NCBI RefSeq assembly: GCF_000950575.1
Contig: NZ_CP011005.1
Coordinates: 1,736,001 to 1,800,000, forward strand
DNA: 64,000 bases
Direction: 5' to 3'
Source of the DNA: Psychromicrobium lacuslunae
Lineage (GTDB): Bacteria > Actinomycetota > Actinomycetes > Actinomycetales > Micrococcaceae
Each line of letters starts with the position of its first letter. The first letter of the stretch is position 1. A program made the position numbers and the translations under genes. Below are positions 1 to 8,165 of this stretch, piece after piece. The notes beneath the pieces were generated by a model, which had not been told where the DNA came from, did no database searches, and worked only from the letters and a program-made list of their open reading frames with translations.

Positions 1-531
1 GATTCTTCCCTCGCCGAAGAGCTTCGCGGCAACTGCGGCGAAAGTCTCAAAGGTGCCCTGCAAGATGCCCTGAGTACCGATATAGATCCAGGAACCGGCG
101 GTCATCTGGCCGTACATCATCAGACCCTCAGCCTCTAGCTTGCGAAATTCCGGCCAGTTAGCCCAGTCCCCCACTAGATTGGAGTTCGCCAGCAGCACCC
201 GGGGTGCCCACTCATTAGTGCGGAAGATGCCCACCGGCTTGCCGGACTGCACTAGCAGGGTCTCGTCCTTTTCCAACGTTTCTAGGCTACGCACGATCGC
301 GTCGTAGGCTTCCCAGCTGCGAGCCGCTCGGCCGGTGCCGCCGTAGACCACTAAATCCTCGGGGCGTTCGGCCACCTCGGGGTCCAGATTGTTCATCAGC
401 ATCCGCAGCGGTGCCTCGGTCTGCCAGGACTTGGCGGTTAGCTCGGTACCGCGGGCCGCACGGATGGTATTCCCATCGCTGTAACGAGACGGATCGTGTT
501 GGGTGAAACCGGGGATAGCCGCGTTGCTCAT
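1..531 (-). CDS. hutU: Urocanate hydratase, N-terminal part (runs off window)
   Basis: Second enzyme of histidine degradation, converting urocanate to imidazolonepropionate with tightly bound NAD in the cytoplasm. The 177 codons in the window encode the N-terminus; the rest lies beyond base 1. Family motifs seen are [11 protein letters not shown] (typical YGGxGKAARxW), [25 protein letters not shown] and [18 protein letters not shown]. The ATG at 531 starts [19 protein letters not shown]. The ribosome-binding site is weak (AGAAAG). The gene follows the IclR gene on the same strand after about 50 bp holding three 11-bp direct repeats, and hutH is divergent on the other side of the regulator. 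The family assignment is very secure; completeness cannot be judged here. Confidence 0.96.
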   Translation of the reverse strand, partial: MSNAAIPGFTQHDPSRYSDGNTIRAARGTELTAKSWQTEAPLRMLMNNLDPEVAERPEDLVVYGGTGRAARSWEAYDAIVRSLETLEKDETLLVQSGKPVGIFRTNEWAPRVLLANSNLVGDWANWPEFRKLEAEGLMMYGQMTAGSWIYIGTQGILQGTFETFAAVAAKLFGEGRI

Positions 532-549
532 GGATTCAATCTTTCTGTT

Positions 550-582
550 CAGTCTTGTCTCAGTCTTGTTTGAGTCTTACTT
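550..582. repeat. Three 11-bp direct repeats in hutU leader
   Basis: Three tandem copies of an 11-bp unit, CAGTCTTGTCT, CAGTCTTGTTT and GAGTCTTACTT, lie between the hutU start and the IclR gene and just reach the IclR stop codon. The period is close to one helical turn, so a regulator could bind all copies on one face, but this is inference. They may also be neutral slippage repeats. Confidence 0.6.
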
Positions 583-1238
583 CAGACTCGTTCGGGGATG
601 TGCAAAATGGAGGTTGCCTCAGCGGCGACTAAGGCGCCGATGCGGTTGGCTTCTGCTGAGGTGATTCGGTAACTGGGTGCGACCACGCTGAGCGCTGCCA
701 CAATACGACCACCGACGACGACTGGCGCCGCAATAGCCGTCACATCGGCCTCGACCCCATCGGTCACCACAATGTAGTCACTGGGGCTGATTCCCTTCAG
801 AGCCGCACCGGCTGCGGTTCCCTCCAAGGGAATGCTGCGCCCCACCCAGCTGGAATGACGTACCGAGTGAGTACCCTCCTGAACGGCTATATAGATGCCA
901 TTGCCGCCGCGGGAGGGCACGTTCAAGTAGGTCGATTCGCCGGTGGCTGCGACCAAGCGCTTCATTGGCTCCTCAGCCATCGAGACCAAGGATTCATGCG
1001 CTAAGGCTTGGGCACCGAGCTGGACGATCCGCATTCCGGGCCGGTAGCCGTCGTCGTCCTTGCGGACAAAACCGGCACCCTCGAGAGTGCGCAGTAGCCG
1101 CAGCGCGGTGGAGGCGGAAAGCTCGACTTCACGAGAGGCCTCGGCGAGCGAAATACTGCCTCGGTCACAGACGACGCCGAGCAATGCGAGGGCGCGTTCA
1201 ACGGTCTTGGTCGAGGGGGCCGCCAAAGTTTCGGTCAT
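582..1238 (-). CDS. IclR-family transcriptional regulator of hut genes
   Basis: A 218-residue DNA-binding regulator. The N-terminal winged helix-turn-helix (about residues 10-75) has the IclR pattern, with KTVERALALL, SLAEASREVELSASTALRLL and LEGAGFVRKDD. The rest is the IclR effector-binding domain, seen in STYLNVPSRGG and IAAPVVVGGRIVAALSVVAP. The ATG at 1238 was chosen because GGAAGGAG stands 7-8 bases upstream; an upstream in-frame ATG at 1292 would add 18 residues that overlap the putative operator. Its place between hutU and divergent hutH strongly suggests control of histidine use with urocanate or histidine as effector, as in other IclR-type hut clusters. The effector is inferred. Confidence 0.93.
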   Translation of the reverse strand: MTETLAAPSTKTVERALALLGVVCDRGSISLAEASREVELSASTALRLLRTLEGAGFVRKDDDGYRPGMRIVQLGAQALAHESLVSMAEEPMKRLVAATGESTYLNVPSRGGNGIYIAVQEGTHSVRHSSWVGRSIPLEGTAAGAALKGISPSDYIVVTDGVEADVTAIAAPVVVGGRIVAALSVVAPSYRITSAEANRIGALVAAEATSILHIPERV

Positions 1239-1283
1239 AATTCCGCTCCTTCCCGCTTCTGCTCTTGCTTTCCCAGTGGTTAT

Positions 1284-1320
1284 GTATTTCACTTATTGAA
1301 ACGTGTATTTCACCAATTGG
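1284..1320. promoter_or_regulatory. Candidate IclR operator, two sites 21 bp apart
   Basis: In the divergent iclR-hutH interval two copies of GTATTTCAC start at 1284 and 1305, exactly 21 bp (two helical turns) apart. The first continues as TTTCA-CTTAT-TGAAA, a perfect 5-bp inverted repeat (1287-1301). The second leads into the palindrome CCAATTGG (1313-1320). IclR proteins usually bind short imperfect palindromes with dimers side by side, so this is the likely operator for both directions. No binding data exist here. Confidence 0.6.
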
Positions 1321-1421
1321 CAAGAGGGTGAATTGTTCTTCTCCACCGAGACACCGGTTTCGATGGGCCAGAAGGGCTAGCCCCAACGAAACCCTGGATT
1401 GTGCGGGGCGGAAGGATCATC

Positions 1422-2981
1422 ATGCAAACGGTCGTGGAAATTGGCGTCGGAGCTCTTCTCCCAGAGCAAGTTGTCGCCGTTGCCCGGCACAACGCAAAGG
1501 TGTCATTGAGCGATGAGTCGCTGGCCGCAATGACCGCCTCCCGGGCGGTCATTGACGATCTGGTCAGCGACAGCAAGCCTCATTACGGCGTCTCTACTGG
1601 TTTCGGCGCGCTGGCGACCAAGCACATTCCGGTTGAGCTGCGCAGCCAATTGCAACGTTCGCTGATTCGTTCGCACGCCGCTTCCTCGGGTGCTGAGGTC
1701 GATCGCGAAGTGGTCCGTGGCCTGATGCTAAACCGGCTCTCCACCCTGGCCACCGGCCGCACCGGTGTCCGTCCGAGTACTGCGGCTGCTTATGTAGATC
1801 TACTGAACGCCGGCATCACTCCGGTGATTGGCGAATACGGTTCGCTGGGCTGTTCCGGTGACCTCGCTCCGCTTTCGCACTGCGCCTTGGCACTGATGGG
1901 TGAAGGCGAGGTACGCGATGCCGACGGCGTGAAGCTACCCGCTGCAGAGGCGCTTAAAGCCGCCGGTCTGGAACCAATTGAACTCCGTGAAAAGGAGGGT
2001 TTGGCGCTGATCAATGGCACTGACGGCATGCTCGGTATGCTGATTCTTGCCTCCCATGATCTGCACCGACTCTTCGCGCTGGCTGATATTTCTGCCGCAA
2101 TGAGCGTCGAGGGACTGCTCGGCACCGATTCGGTCTTCGCCGAAGATTTGCATGCGCTCCGTCCGCATCCGGGCCAGCAGGCAGCCGCCGCTAACATTCG
2201 ACGGGTGCTGGCCGGTTCAGCGCTGATTGCCGAGAACCGGGCTGAGGGTTCCTTCACCCGAGTGCAGGATGCTTACTCCTTGCGTTGCGCCCCGCAGGTG
2301 CATGGCGCCGCCCGGGCCACCTTGGCGCATGTCGAATCGGTGGCTGGTTATGAATTAGCTTCCGCCGTGGACAATCCGGTGGTCACCATCGACGGTCGAG
2401 TGGAATCTAACGGTAACTTCCATGGCGCCCCGGTGGGGTACGCACTGGATTTCTTGGCCATCGCGGTAGCCGATGTGGCGTCGATGAGCGAACGCCGCAC
2501 CGACCGGTTCTTGGACAAGTCTCGTAGCCACGGTCTCAACGCCTTTTTGGCTGACGATCCGGGCGTTGATTCGGGCCATATGATCGCCCAATACACCCAA
2601 GCAGGGATCGTTTCTGAGTTAAAACGACTGGCCGCTCCTGCTTCGGTAGATTCGATTCCTTCTTCCGCTATGCAGGAGGATCACGTCTCGATGGGGTGGG
2701 CAGCCGGCTTGAAGCTGCGCAAGGCCTTGGACGGCCTGACTCGGGTGCTGGCCATTGAAATTCTCACCTCGGCACGGGCCATGGACTTCCGCGACGGCGG
2801 AGTATCCACCTCGAAGGGTTCGGCAGCAACCACGGCGGCTCGGGCCTTGGTCCGGCAACACGTCGAAGGTCCGGGCACCGATCGTTACCTCGCTCCAGAG
2901 ATCGAAGCGGTACGGAAACTCGTCGACGACGGCTCTTTGTTGGCCGCTGTCGAAGAAGCGCTTGGCGGCCCGCTCAACTAG
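1422..2981 (+). CDS. hutH: Histidine ammonia-lyase
   Basis: A 519-residue enzyme that deaminates L-histidine to trans-urocanate, the first step of histidine catabolism. The electrophilic MIO cofactor forms from three residues, here Cys144-Ser145-Gly146 within GSLGCSGDLAPLSH, where most bacteria have Ala-Ser-Gly. The Cys form is known from actinobacterial histidases. Other family blocks are HYGVSTGFGAL, the catalytic Tyr loop, and AVDNPVV. The ATG at 1422 has GGAAGG about 7 bases upstream, and the encoded start MQTVVEIGVGAL suits the family; an upstream in-frame start at 1401 would add seven residues. It is transcribed divergently from iclR-hutU, with a probable shared operator between them. 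hutI and other hut genes are not in the window. Confidence 0.97.
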   Translation: MQTVVEIGVGALLPEQVVAVARHNAKVSLSDESLAAMTASRAVIDDLVSDSKPHYGVSTGFGALATKHIPVELRSQLQRSLIRSHAASSGAEVDREVVRGLMLNRLSTLATGRTGVRPSTAAAYVDLLNAGITPVIGEYGSLGCSGDLAPLSHCALALMGEGEVRDADGVKLPAAEALKAAGLEPIELREKEGLALINGTDGMLGMLILASHDLHRLFALADISAAMSVEGLLGTDSVFAEDLHALRPHPGQQAAAANIRRVLAGSALIAENRAEGSFTRVQDAYSLRCAPQVHGAARATLAHVESVAGYELASAVDNPVVTIDGRVESNGNFHGAPVGYALDFLAIAVADVASMSERRTDRFLDKSRSHGLNAFLADDPGVDSGHMIAQYTQAGIVSELKRLAAPASVDSIPSSAMQEDHVSMGWAAGLKLRKALDGLTRVLAIEILTSARAMDFRDGGVSTSKGSAATTAARALVRQHVEGPGTDRYLAPEIEAVRKLVDDGSLLAAVEEALGGPLN

Positions 2982-3000
2982 GGCAAATACTTGCTCCAGA

Positions 3001-3040
3001 AATGTGCTGAAATCCGGTGCGGAATGTGCTGATTCCGGTG
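3001..3040. repeat. 22-bp-spaced direct repeat before LysE-type gene
   Basis: AATGTGCTGAAATCCGGTG (3001-3019) is repeated as AATGTGCTGATTCCGGTG (3023-3040), a 22-bp period or two helical turns, 12 bases before the GTG start of the exporter gene. It could be an operator or a recent tandem duplication. No regulator gene is adjacent. Confidence 0.6.
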
Positions 3041-3052
3041 TTACTCTGAACC

Positions 3053-3691
3053 GTGACTCTCCCCTCGGTTTTCGCCTTCCTCGGCCTCTGCGCCTTGCTG
3101 GTCATCACCCCCGGCCCTGATTCCTTCCTAGTGCTCCGCTATTCGATGTCCAGGGTCGGCGCGGGCCTAGCCGTTGCAGTGGGCTGCAGCATTTCGGTCA
3201 TTATTTGGTCGCTGTTAGCTGGCTTGGGTATCGCGGCGGTGCTAGAACAATCTGCGGAGTTGTATCGCGGAATCAAACTTCTCGGTGCCGCCTATCTGAT
3301 CTACCTAGGAGTTTCCTCGTTCATTAAGGCTCGCAAAGCAGCAAAGGCCCCTGAGCTAGCTTCCACCGGTAACGGCAGCCTCAGCCTTCGCTCCGGTTTC
3401 GCTGCTGGCCTGCTCTCCACCATCCTTAATCCCAAAGTCGGGCTGTTCTACCTGGCCGTGGTGCCGCAGTTCCTCCCTCACGATGGTGCCGTAGTGCCGA
3501 CCGCACTATTGCTTGGCTTCATTAACGCCGTCGTCGGCATAGCGTATCTGTGGGTACTGGCCTTTGCTGCGGCGAAAATGGTCTCCTGGTTCAAGAAGCC
3601 CAAAGTCACCAAAGTGCTGGAGCGCAGCACAAGCGGCATTCTGGCTGGGCTGGGCCTCGGGGTTGGCGTTTCCGCCATACTGGATTCTTAG
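3053..3691 (+). CDS. LysE/RhtB-family amino-acid exporter
   Basis: A 212-residue inner-membrane exporter. The N-terminal family signature is present as VITPGPDSFLVLRYS, followed by the conserved LLGAAYLIYLGVSSF segment and LNPKVGLFYLAVVPQF. Five to six hydrophobic segments can be picked out, the usual number for this family. The start is a GTG with no clear Shine-Dalgarno; the protein starts MTLPSVFAFLGLCAL, typical for the family, so the start is likely right despite the poor site. It lies 70 bp after hutH on the same strand, so export of excess histidine-derived or other amino acids is conceivable but unproved. It converges with the NmrA-like gene with a 10-bp gap. Confidence 0.88.
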   Translation: MTLPSVFAFLGLCALLVITPGPDSFLVLRYSMSRVGAGLAVAVGCSISVIIWSLLAGLGIAAVLEQSAELYRGIKLLGAAYLIYLGVSSFIKARKAAKAPELASTGNGSLSLRSGFAAGLLSTILNPKVGLFYLAVVPQFLPHDGAVVPTALLLGFINAVVGIAYLWVLAFAAAKMVSWFKKPKVTKVLERSTSGILAGLGLGVGVSAILDS

Positions 3692-3701
3692 TATCGCGCG
3701 A

Positions 3702-4571
3702 TCAAAATAAGGGCCTCAGTTCCTGATAAGCCCACGCCGCCAGGGTGGTGTAGGTGGTGCTCAGCAAATTGCGCGGAAGCTCAGGTTCAAAGCCTGTCAA
3801 GAACCCCCTCGACATTCCAACCGTAGCTTCGATTTGTCGGTCGCTACGCCCGATCGCCCGGAGGGTATCGGCCAAGGCGGCTTCGGATATTCGCTCGGCG
3901 TGGATGGGCCTCCCCAGCACCTCGCTCAACAAGGCAGCTACCTCGGTGAAACTCAAATCTTCCGGACCGTGTACCGCTTGAACCACTCTGCCCTGCCAAT
4001 AAGGTGAGAGCAGACGACCCACCGCTACCCCAGCAATATCTCGGGGGGCCACCCAGGCCATCGAATAGTCCAGCGGCCACGGCGTGATCAGTTTCCCCTG
4101 CCGAAGACTCTCCAGATCAAATAAGAGGTTACTGAAAAAATACCCGCAGCGCAGATGAGCAACCGAGGCTCCGGTTTGATCAAGTAACACCTCGGTGTGA
4201 GCTAGTCCATCGATCTCGCCGAAACCGTGCCGAGCTTCCGCTCCAACGCTGCTCTGAAAAACTACTCGCGGAATTCGATGTGTGGTGACCGCTGCGGCGG
4301 CATTATTAGCCATCCGAGCGTAGCCCTGCAAGGGGTCATCGTCATCGGTCGGCGGGCTAACCCAAAAAAGCGCATCTGCTTTCTCTGTCGCAGCAAGAAC
4401 CGCTTCACGATTCGCTAGATCAACCTCAAAGACCCTACTCCGCTCCAGCAACTCAGGGTCCAGCACTGTTGGTTTCCGGGCTAGTAATGTGGGCTTGACC
4501 CCGGCCTGAATCAACGACCGCGCAACGTGCGAACCAACGTGGCCGGTCGGAGTGGCAACAACGATGTTCAT
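3702..4571 (-). CDS. NmrA-like NAD(P)-binding reductase
   Basis: A 289-residue atypical short-chain dehydrogenase. The N-terminus carries a Rossmann dinucleotide site (VVATPTGHVGSHVARSL, a TGxxGxx-type glycine motif) followed by a basic residue after strand 2 (LLARKP), suggesting NADP(H). The middle and C-terminal parts match the NmrA/QOR2 group, which includes redox sensors and quinone or flavin reductases. No catalytic YxxxK is evident, which also fits that group. It is downstream of the AraC gene in the same orientation, with a hairpin at 4616-4643 in the gap. Substrate is unknown. Confidence 0.8.
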   Translation of the reverse strand: MNIVVATPTGHVGSHVARSLIQAGVKPTLLARKPTVLDPELLERSRVFEVDLANREAVLAATEKADALFWVSPPTDDDDPLQGYARMANNAAAAVTTHRIPRVVFQSSVGAEARHGFGEIDGLAHTEVLLDQTGASVAHLRCGYFFSNLLFDLESLRQGKLITPWPLDYSMAWVAPRDIAGVAVGRLLSPYWQGRVVQAVHGPEDLSFTEVAALLSEVLGRPIHAERISEAALADTLRAIGRSDRQIEATVGMSRGFLTGFEPELPRNLLSTTYTTLAAWAYQELRPLF

Positions 4572-4615
4572 CGCGTTTCCTTTCTCTCAGAGACGTCAAC
4601 TACTGACGGTCTCCA

Positions 4616-4643
4616 CCGTAGCCGTCCGCACTGACGGCTACGG
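4616..4643 (-). terminator. Hairpin between AraC and NmrA-like genes
   Basis: CCGTAGCCGTC (4616-4626) pairs perfectly with GACGGCTACGG (4633-4643) around a six-base loop. It lies after the AraC gene and before the NmrA-like gene, both on the minus strand. There is no T-run, so it may be a weak terminator or a leader structure. Confidence 0.45.
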
Positions 4644-4691
4644 CGAAGCCCAACAATTTCCGAGAGTGAGGACTAGCGGTGTGCGTATCGG

Positions 4692-5480
4692 CTAATCGGA
4701 GCGTCGATAGTCACTCGGCTTAAGGCCGAGGATGCTCTGGAACTCTTTAGTCAGATGCGCATGGTCGGCATAGCCATAGTCCACCGCGATGTCGGCAAGA
4801 CTGAGTTCTGGCTCGGTGCGAACCCGGTACGCAGCCTCCTGGATTCTGCGTCGGCGGATCATCGCCGTTGGTGAGAGCCCGATGTACTTTTCGGCGAGAC
4901 GCTGCACACCGCGTTTTGAGATCTCCAGCCTTAAAGCAACATCGTCGAGTCTCACGATCTCCTGATCGCTCTCAATCAACTCGGCCATCGCATTGGCCAG
5001 CTTGGCTTCCTCAGAAAGCTCGGTCGCTCTGCTGATGAACCAGTCGGTCAGTACACCTGCTGCCCGACTACGGCGCCCTTCTGGGCTGTCGCTGTCCGAG
5101 GCTCGCATGATTGCCGCCACCCTTGACTGAACATCCGGCAATGACAGAGCAAGCTGGCTGTTCTTCAAGGCCCCGGGTTCGTCGGTAAAGAAAGGCACCG
5201 CAGCCGGACGAAGTAAGGCCCCCACGGCCCACCCCCGGCCGCTCAACTCCCGCTCCGAACAACGTGTTGTCGGGCCGATCAGGGTCACCGAATCCGCTTC
5301 AACCACCACGTTCAGCGCCGGAAAGGCAATCATCATCTGGCGGGAACTGACGCCGGGTTCGAGGTTCCACTCCGGAATCCACAACCAGCGCACCAGATCC
5401 GCGAGCTCCTCGGAAACCGCGATCCGGTGGAATTCCGGCAGCCTCGCAGGGTAAAGAACTCCTTTATTCGAAACGCTCAC
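4692..5480 (-). CDS. AraC-family transcriptional regulator
   Basis: A 262-residue regulator. The C-terminal 100 residues hold two helix-turn-helix motifs of AraC type, seen in LADIAVDYGYADHAHLTKEF and the closing GLKPSDYRR. The N-terminal half looks like the small sensor domain common in actinobacterial AraC proteins (WIPEWNLEPGVSSRQMMIAFP), with no sugar-binding cupin residues recognised. The start is a GTG at 5480. The NmrA-like gene downstream is a plausible target; the VOC gene is divergent with a 94-bp gap. Effector is unknown. Confidence 0.87.
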   Translation of the reverse strand: MSVSNKGVLYPARLPEFHRIAVSEELADLVRWLWIPEWNLEPGVSSRQMMIAFPALNVVVEADSVTLIGPTTRCSERELSGRGWAVGALLRPAAVPFFTDEPGALKNSQLALSLPDVQSRVAAIMRASDSDSPEGRRSRAAGVLTDWFISRATELSEEAKLANAMAELIESDQEIVRLDDVALRLEISKRGVQRLAEKYIGLSPTAMIRRRRIQEAAYRVRTEPELSLADIAVDYGYADHAHLTKEFQSILGLKPSDYRRSD

Positions 5481-5574
5481 AGCACCAGTGTAGAAACCCG
5501 GGCCGGAAAGCTGTAGCCGATGCTGTCGCCTTTCTACAAGCCCGGCTCACCCCGGGGCGCCTACACTCGGTGCT

Positions 5575-6090
5575 ATGACGACTGATCCAGATCCTCAAGC
5601 AACCACAGCAGCCGACGGCGAACACACTCGCCATGGCGTCCCCAACGGCCTGAGCAGCCTGACTCCGTTCTTGGCCATCCCCAATGCCAAGGCAGCACTG
5701 GAGTTTTATCAGCAGGTGTTCGGCGCACGTTTAGTGGGCGCCACAGAAATGGGCGGGGTCTTGGCACACGCCGAATTAGATTTCGGCCAAGGTCACCTGC
5801 AGCTCGGCGAGCCAAGTCCCGACTATCATCTGGTGCCCTCACCCGAGGGCGAAGACGACTGTTACTCGATGGGCTTGTACTGCTCTGATACCGATCAGCT
5901 GGTGGAGCGCGCAGAGCAGGCCGGAGCGACCATCCGCGAAGCGCCGAGCAATTTCGTCTCGGGCGACCGCTTCGCCAGCATCCGGGACCCCTTCGGCGTC
6001 CGATGGTCGATCATGACCCGGGTCGAGGATCTTTCCGAGGCAGAGAGCAATCGACGCGTCGAGGAGTGGGCCGCCAGCTTCCAGCAGTAA
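5575..6090 (+). CDS. VOC (glyoxalase/bleomycin-resistance-like) protein
   Basis: A 171-residue protein of the vicinal-oxygen-chelate superfamily, PhnB-like branch. Family features are LTPFLAIPNAKAALEFYQQVFGA near residue 25, HAELDFGQGHLQLGE, and FASIRDPFGVRWSIMTRV at the C-terminus. VOC proteins bind a metal and act as lyases, dioxygenases or drug-binding proteins; nothing here fixes the substrate. It is a single gene with a divergent AraC regulator 94 bp upstream. It converges with the methyltransferase of the threonine operon across a small hairpin. Confidence 0.86.
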   Translation: MTTDPDPQATTAADGEHTRHGVPNGLSSLTPFLAIPNAKAALEFYQQVFGARLVGATEMGGVLAHAELDFGQGHLQLGEPSPDYHLVPSPEGEDDCYSMGLYCSDTDQLVERAEQAGATIREAPSNFVSGDRFASIRDPFGVRWSIMTRVEDLSEAESNRRVEEWAASFQQ

Positions 6091-6093
6091 TAA

Positions 6094-6121
6094 GTTTGCG
6101 CGGCGGTTCAGCCGAGCAAAC
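6094..6121. terminator. Possible bidirectional terminator hairpin
   Basis: GTTTGCGCGGC (6094-6104) pairs with GCCGAGCAAAC (6111-6121) with a single G-A mismatch and a six-base loop. It lies just past the VOC stop and in the convergent gap with the methyltransferase gene. The flanks are A/T-rich only on the left. Moderate support as a terminator. Confidence 0.45.
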
Positions 6122-6150
6122 CGCTATGTTCTCACTGGCCGCTGCGGTCA

Positions 6151-6897
6151 TCAGACTGCCCTGAGCAGGAAAGTGAAGTCAGTTGCCTCAACGGCTGCGG
6201 ACATTCCATCCTCACTAAGAACGGCCTGGACCTTAAATCCGGTCTGAACGGCCAACTCTCGAAATCCTTCCTGGGTATACCAATGAAGTCGCCAAGAACG
6301 TTCCACTGTGGTGTCTTGATCGGCGGATATTTTTTGGTATCGCAGCAGCGCAGTCTGGTTGCGGAGCTCTTCATCTCGTTCCTCTGCAACCCAGGAAACT
6401 CGCAGCACTGCGCCGTCTGCCGACACTACTTCTTTGACCTCACCCAGCTGGTGCAGCGGCGTTGGAACGGGAATTGAAAGTGGAATGAGCACAGCCCCGT
6501 CCTGGGCTAGATGCCGACGAATGGCAAGCAGCGTGCGCTGCGCCGCTGAGTCATCGGGTAGCAAGGTGAAGGTTGGCCCAGCCAAATACACCGAACGATA
6601 AAGCTTTGGTAATTCCAGGGCCTCCATCGACTGCTCATAGAGCGTGACTCTGACTCCCTCGCCACTGGCTTTACCCCGAAACCGGTCCAGCATATCCGGC
6701 GAGGAATCTACGCCTTCCACATCGATCCCCCGTCGGAGCAGATCCAACATCGGCTCGCCGTCACCACAGCCCAGTTCCAGCGCAGGTTCACCATATCTCC
6801 GGATGAATTCCAGATATGGCCGCCAATCCTGAACCGTTGACTTGAGCGGTTGATAGATCTCAGCAACGATGCCGGTGTAAAACGCCGATGGCTCCAT
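6151..6897 (-). CDS. Class I SAM-dependent methyltransferase
   Basis: A 248-residue protein. Motif I is ALELGCGDGEPMLDLL, followed by the acidic ribose contact GVDSSPDML, as in class I (Rossmann) methyltransferases. The ATG at 6897 lies four bases after the kbl stop (TAG-CCTG-ATG), so translation is probably coupled. The frame is open further upstream inside kbl but that part is not protein-like. This makes it the third gene of a tdh-kbl-methyltransferase operon. A role in threonine or glycine metabolism is suggested only by position; substrate is unknown. Confidence 0.84.
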   Translation of the reverse strand: MEPSAFYTGIVAEIYQPLKSTVQDWRPYLEFIRRYGEPALELGCGDGEPMLDLLRRGIDVEGVDSSPDMLDRFRGKASGEGVRVTLYEQSMEALELPKLYRSVYLAGPTFTLLPDDSAAQRTLLAIRRHLAQDGAVLIPLSIPVPTPLHQLGEVKEVVSADGAVLRVSWVAEERDEELRNQTALLRYQKISADQDTTVERSWRLHWYTQEGFRELAVQTGFKVQAVLSEDGMSAAVEATDFTFLLRAV

Positions 6898-6901
6898 CAG
6901 G

Positions 6902-8098
6902 CTAGTTTGCCACCGCCGCCCGGCTGGCCACAAAGGCCTGCACGCAGGCTTCGACGTCGTCCGCCGAGTGCGAGGCAGAAAGCTGCACCCGAATCCGAGC
7001 CGCGCCGCGGGGCACCACCGGGAAGCTAAAGGCGGTGACATATACGCCGTTTTGCAACATCTGGTCGGCGACTTTCGCGGCCAGCGCGGCGTCACCGAAC
7101 ATCACCGGCACAATGGCATGCTCGCCCTCGAGCAGCTCGAAACCTTCTTCGGACATCCTTCGACGGAACAACTCGGCGTTCGCAAAAAGCTTCTCACGCA
7201 GCTCGCCGCTTTCACGTACTAAGTCCAGGGCGGTCAGCGTGGCCGCAACAATGGCGGGGGCGAGCGAGTTTGAGAACAAGTAAGGGCGCGCCTTTTGCCG
7301 CAGCATCGCAACGATCTCGCCGCGACCTGAGACATAACCACCTGAGGCGCCGCCCAGGGCTTTACCAAAAGTACCGGTGTAGATGTCTACCCGCTCGCTC
7401 ACGCCGGCATGTTCCGGGGTACCGGCACCGGTCGCCCCCATGAAGCCGACGGCGTGCGAGTCATCAACCATCACCAGCGCATCATACTGATCCGCCAGAT
7501 CGCAGATCGCTTCCAGGGGTGCAAGGTAGCCGTCCATCGAAAACACCCCGTCGGTGACGATGATCTTGCGGCGAGCACCGGAGGCTTCTTGCAGCTTGGC
7601 TTCCAAATCGGCCATGTCCTGGTTGGCATAGCGGTAACGGGCCGCCTTGGAGAGCCGGATGCCGTCAATGATCGAGGCGTGGTTCAGCGCGTCAGAGATA
7701 ATCGCGTCTTCGGCGCCGAAGAGCGATTCGAACACCCCGCCGTTGGCATCGAAGCAGGAGGAGAACAAAATGGTGTCCTCGGTGCCGAGGAAGGCTGAAA
7801 CTCGCTGCTCCAACTCAAGGTGCAGATCTTGGGTGCCGCAGATAAATCGCACACTGGCCATGCCGAAACCACGCTCGTCCAAAGCACCCTTGGCGGCTTC
7901 AATCAACGCCGGATTATCGGCTAAGCCGAGATAATTATTGGCACAAAAGTTCAGCACCTCTTTGGCCTCACCGTCGAGCGGACCCGCTGAAATGTGGGCG
8001 CTTTGCGCTGAGCCGATTTTACGCTCGGTCTTGAACAGGCCGGCTTGCCGAATGTCGTTTAGCTCCGCGCTGAGCTGGTCCTTCATGGTCGAGTACAT
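6902..8098 (-). CDS. kbl: 2-amino-3-ketobutyrate CoA ligase (glycine C-acetyltransferase)
   Basis: A 398-residue PLP enzyme of the alpha-oxoamine synthase family. It splits 2-amino-3-ketobutyrate with CoA into glycine and acetyl-CoA. The PLP lysine is K246 in [25 protein letters not shown] and [11 protein letters not shown] are the family blocks that hold the cofactor, and [10 protein letters not shown] marks the N-terminal region. The length equals the Escherichia coli enzyme. GAAGGAC stands before the ATG at 8098; a second Met four residues on is possible. It follows tdh after 67 bp, giving the two-step threonine-to-glycine route. Confidence 0.97.
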   Translation of the reverse strand: MYSTMKDQLSAELNDIRQAGLFKTERKIGSAQSAHISAGPLDGEAKEVLNFCANNYLGLADNPALIEAAKGALDERGFGMASVRFICGTQDLHLELEQRVSAFLGTEDTILFSSCFDANGGVFESLFGAEDAIISDALNHASIIDGIRLSKAARYRYANQDMADLEAKLQEASGARRKIIVTDGVFSMDGYLAPLEAICDLADQYDALVMVDDSHAVGFMGATGAGTPEHAGVSERVDIYTGTFGKALGGASGGYVSGRGEIVAMLRQKARPYLFSNSLAPAIVAATLTALDLVRESGELREKLFANAELFRRRMSEEGFELLEGEHAIVPVMFGDAALAAKVADQMLQNGVYVTAFSFPVVPRGAARIRVQLSASHSADDVEACVQAFVASRAAVAN

Positions 8099-8165
8099 TA
8101 GCGGTCCTTCGTTCGGGTTCAGGTTAGGTATGAGATTTACTGTCAGCCTAGACGGCGAGGGTGGC

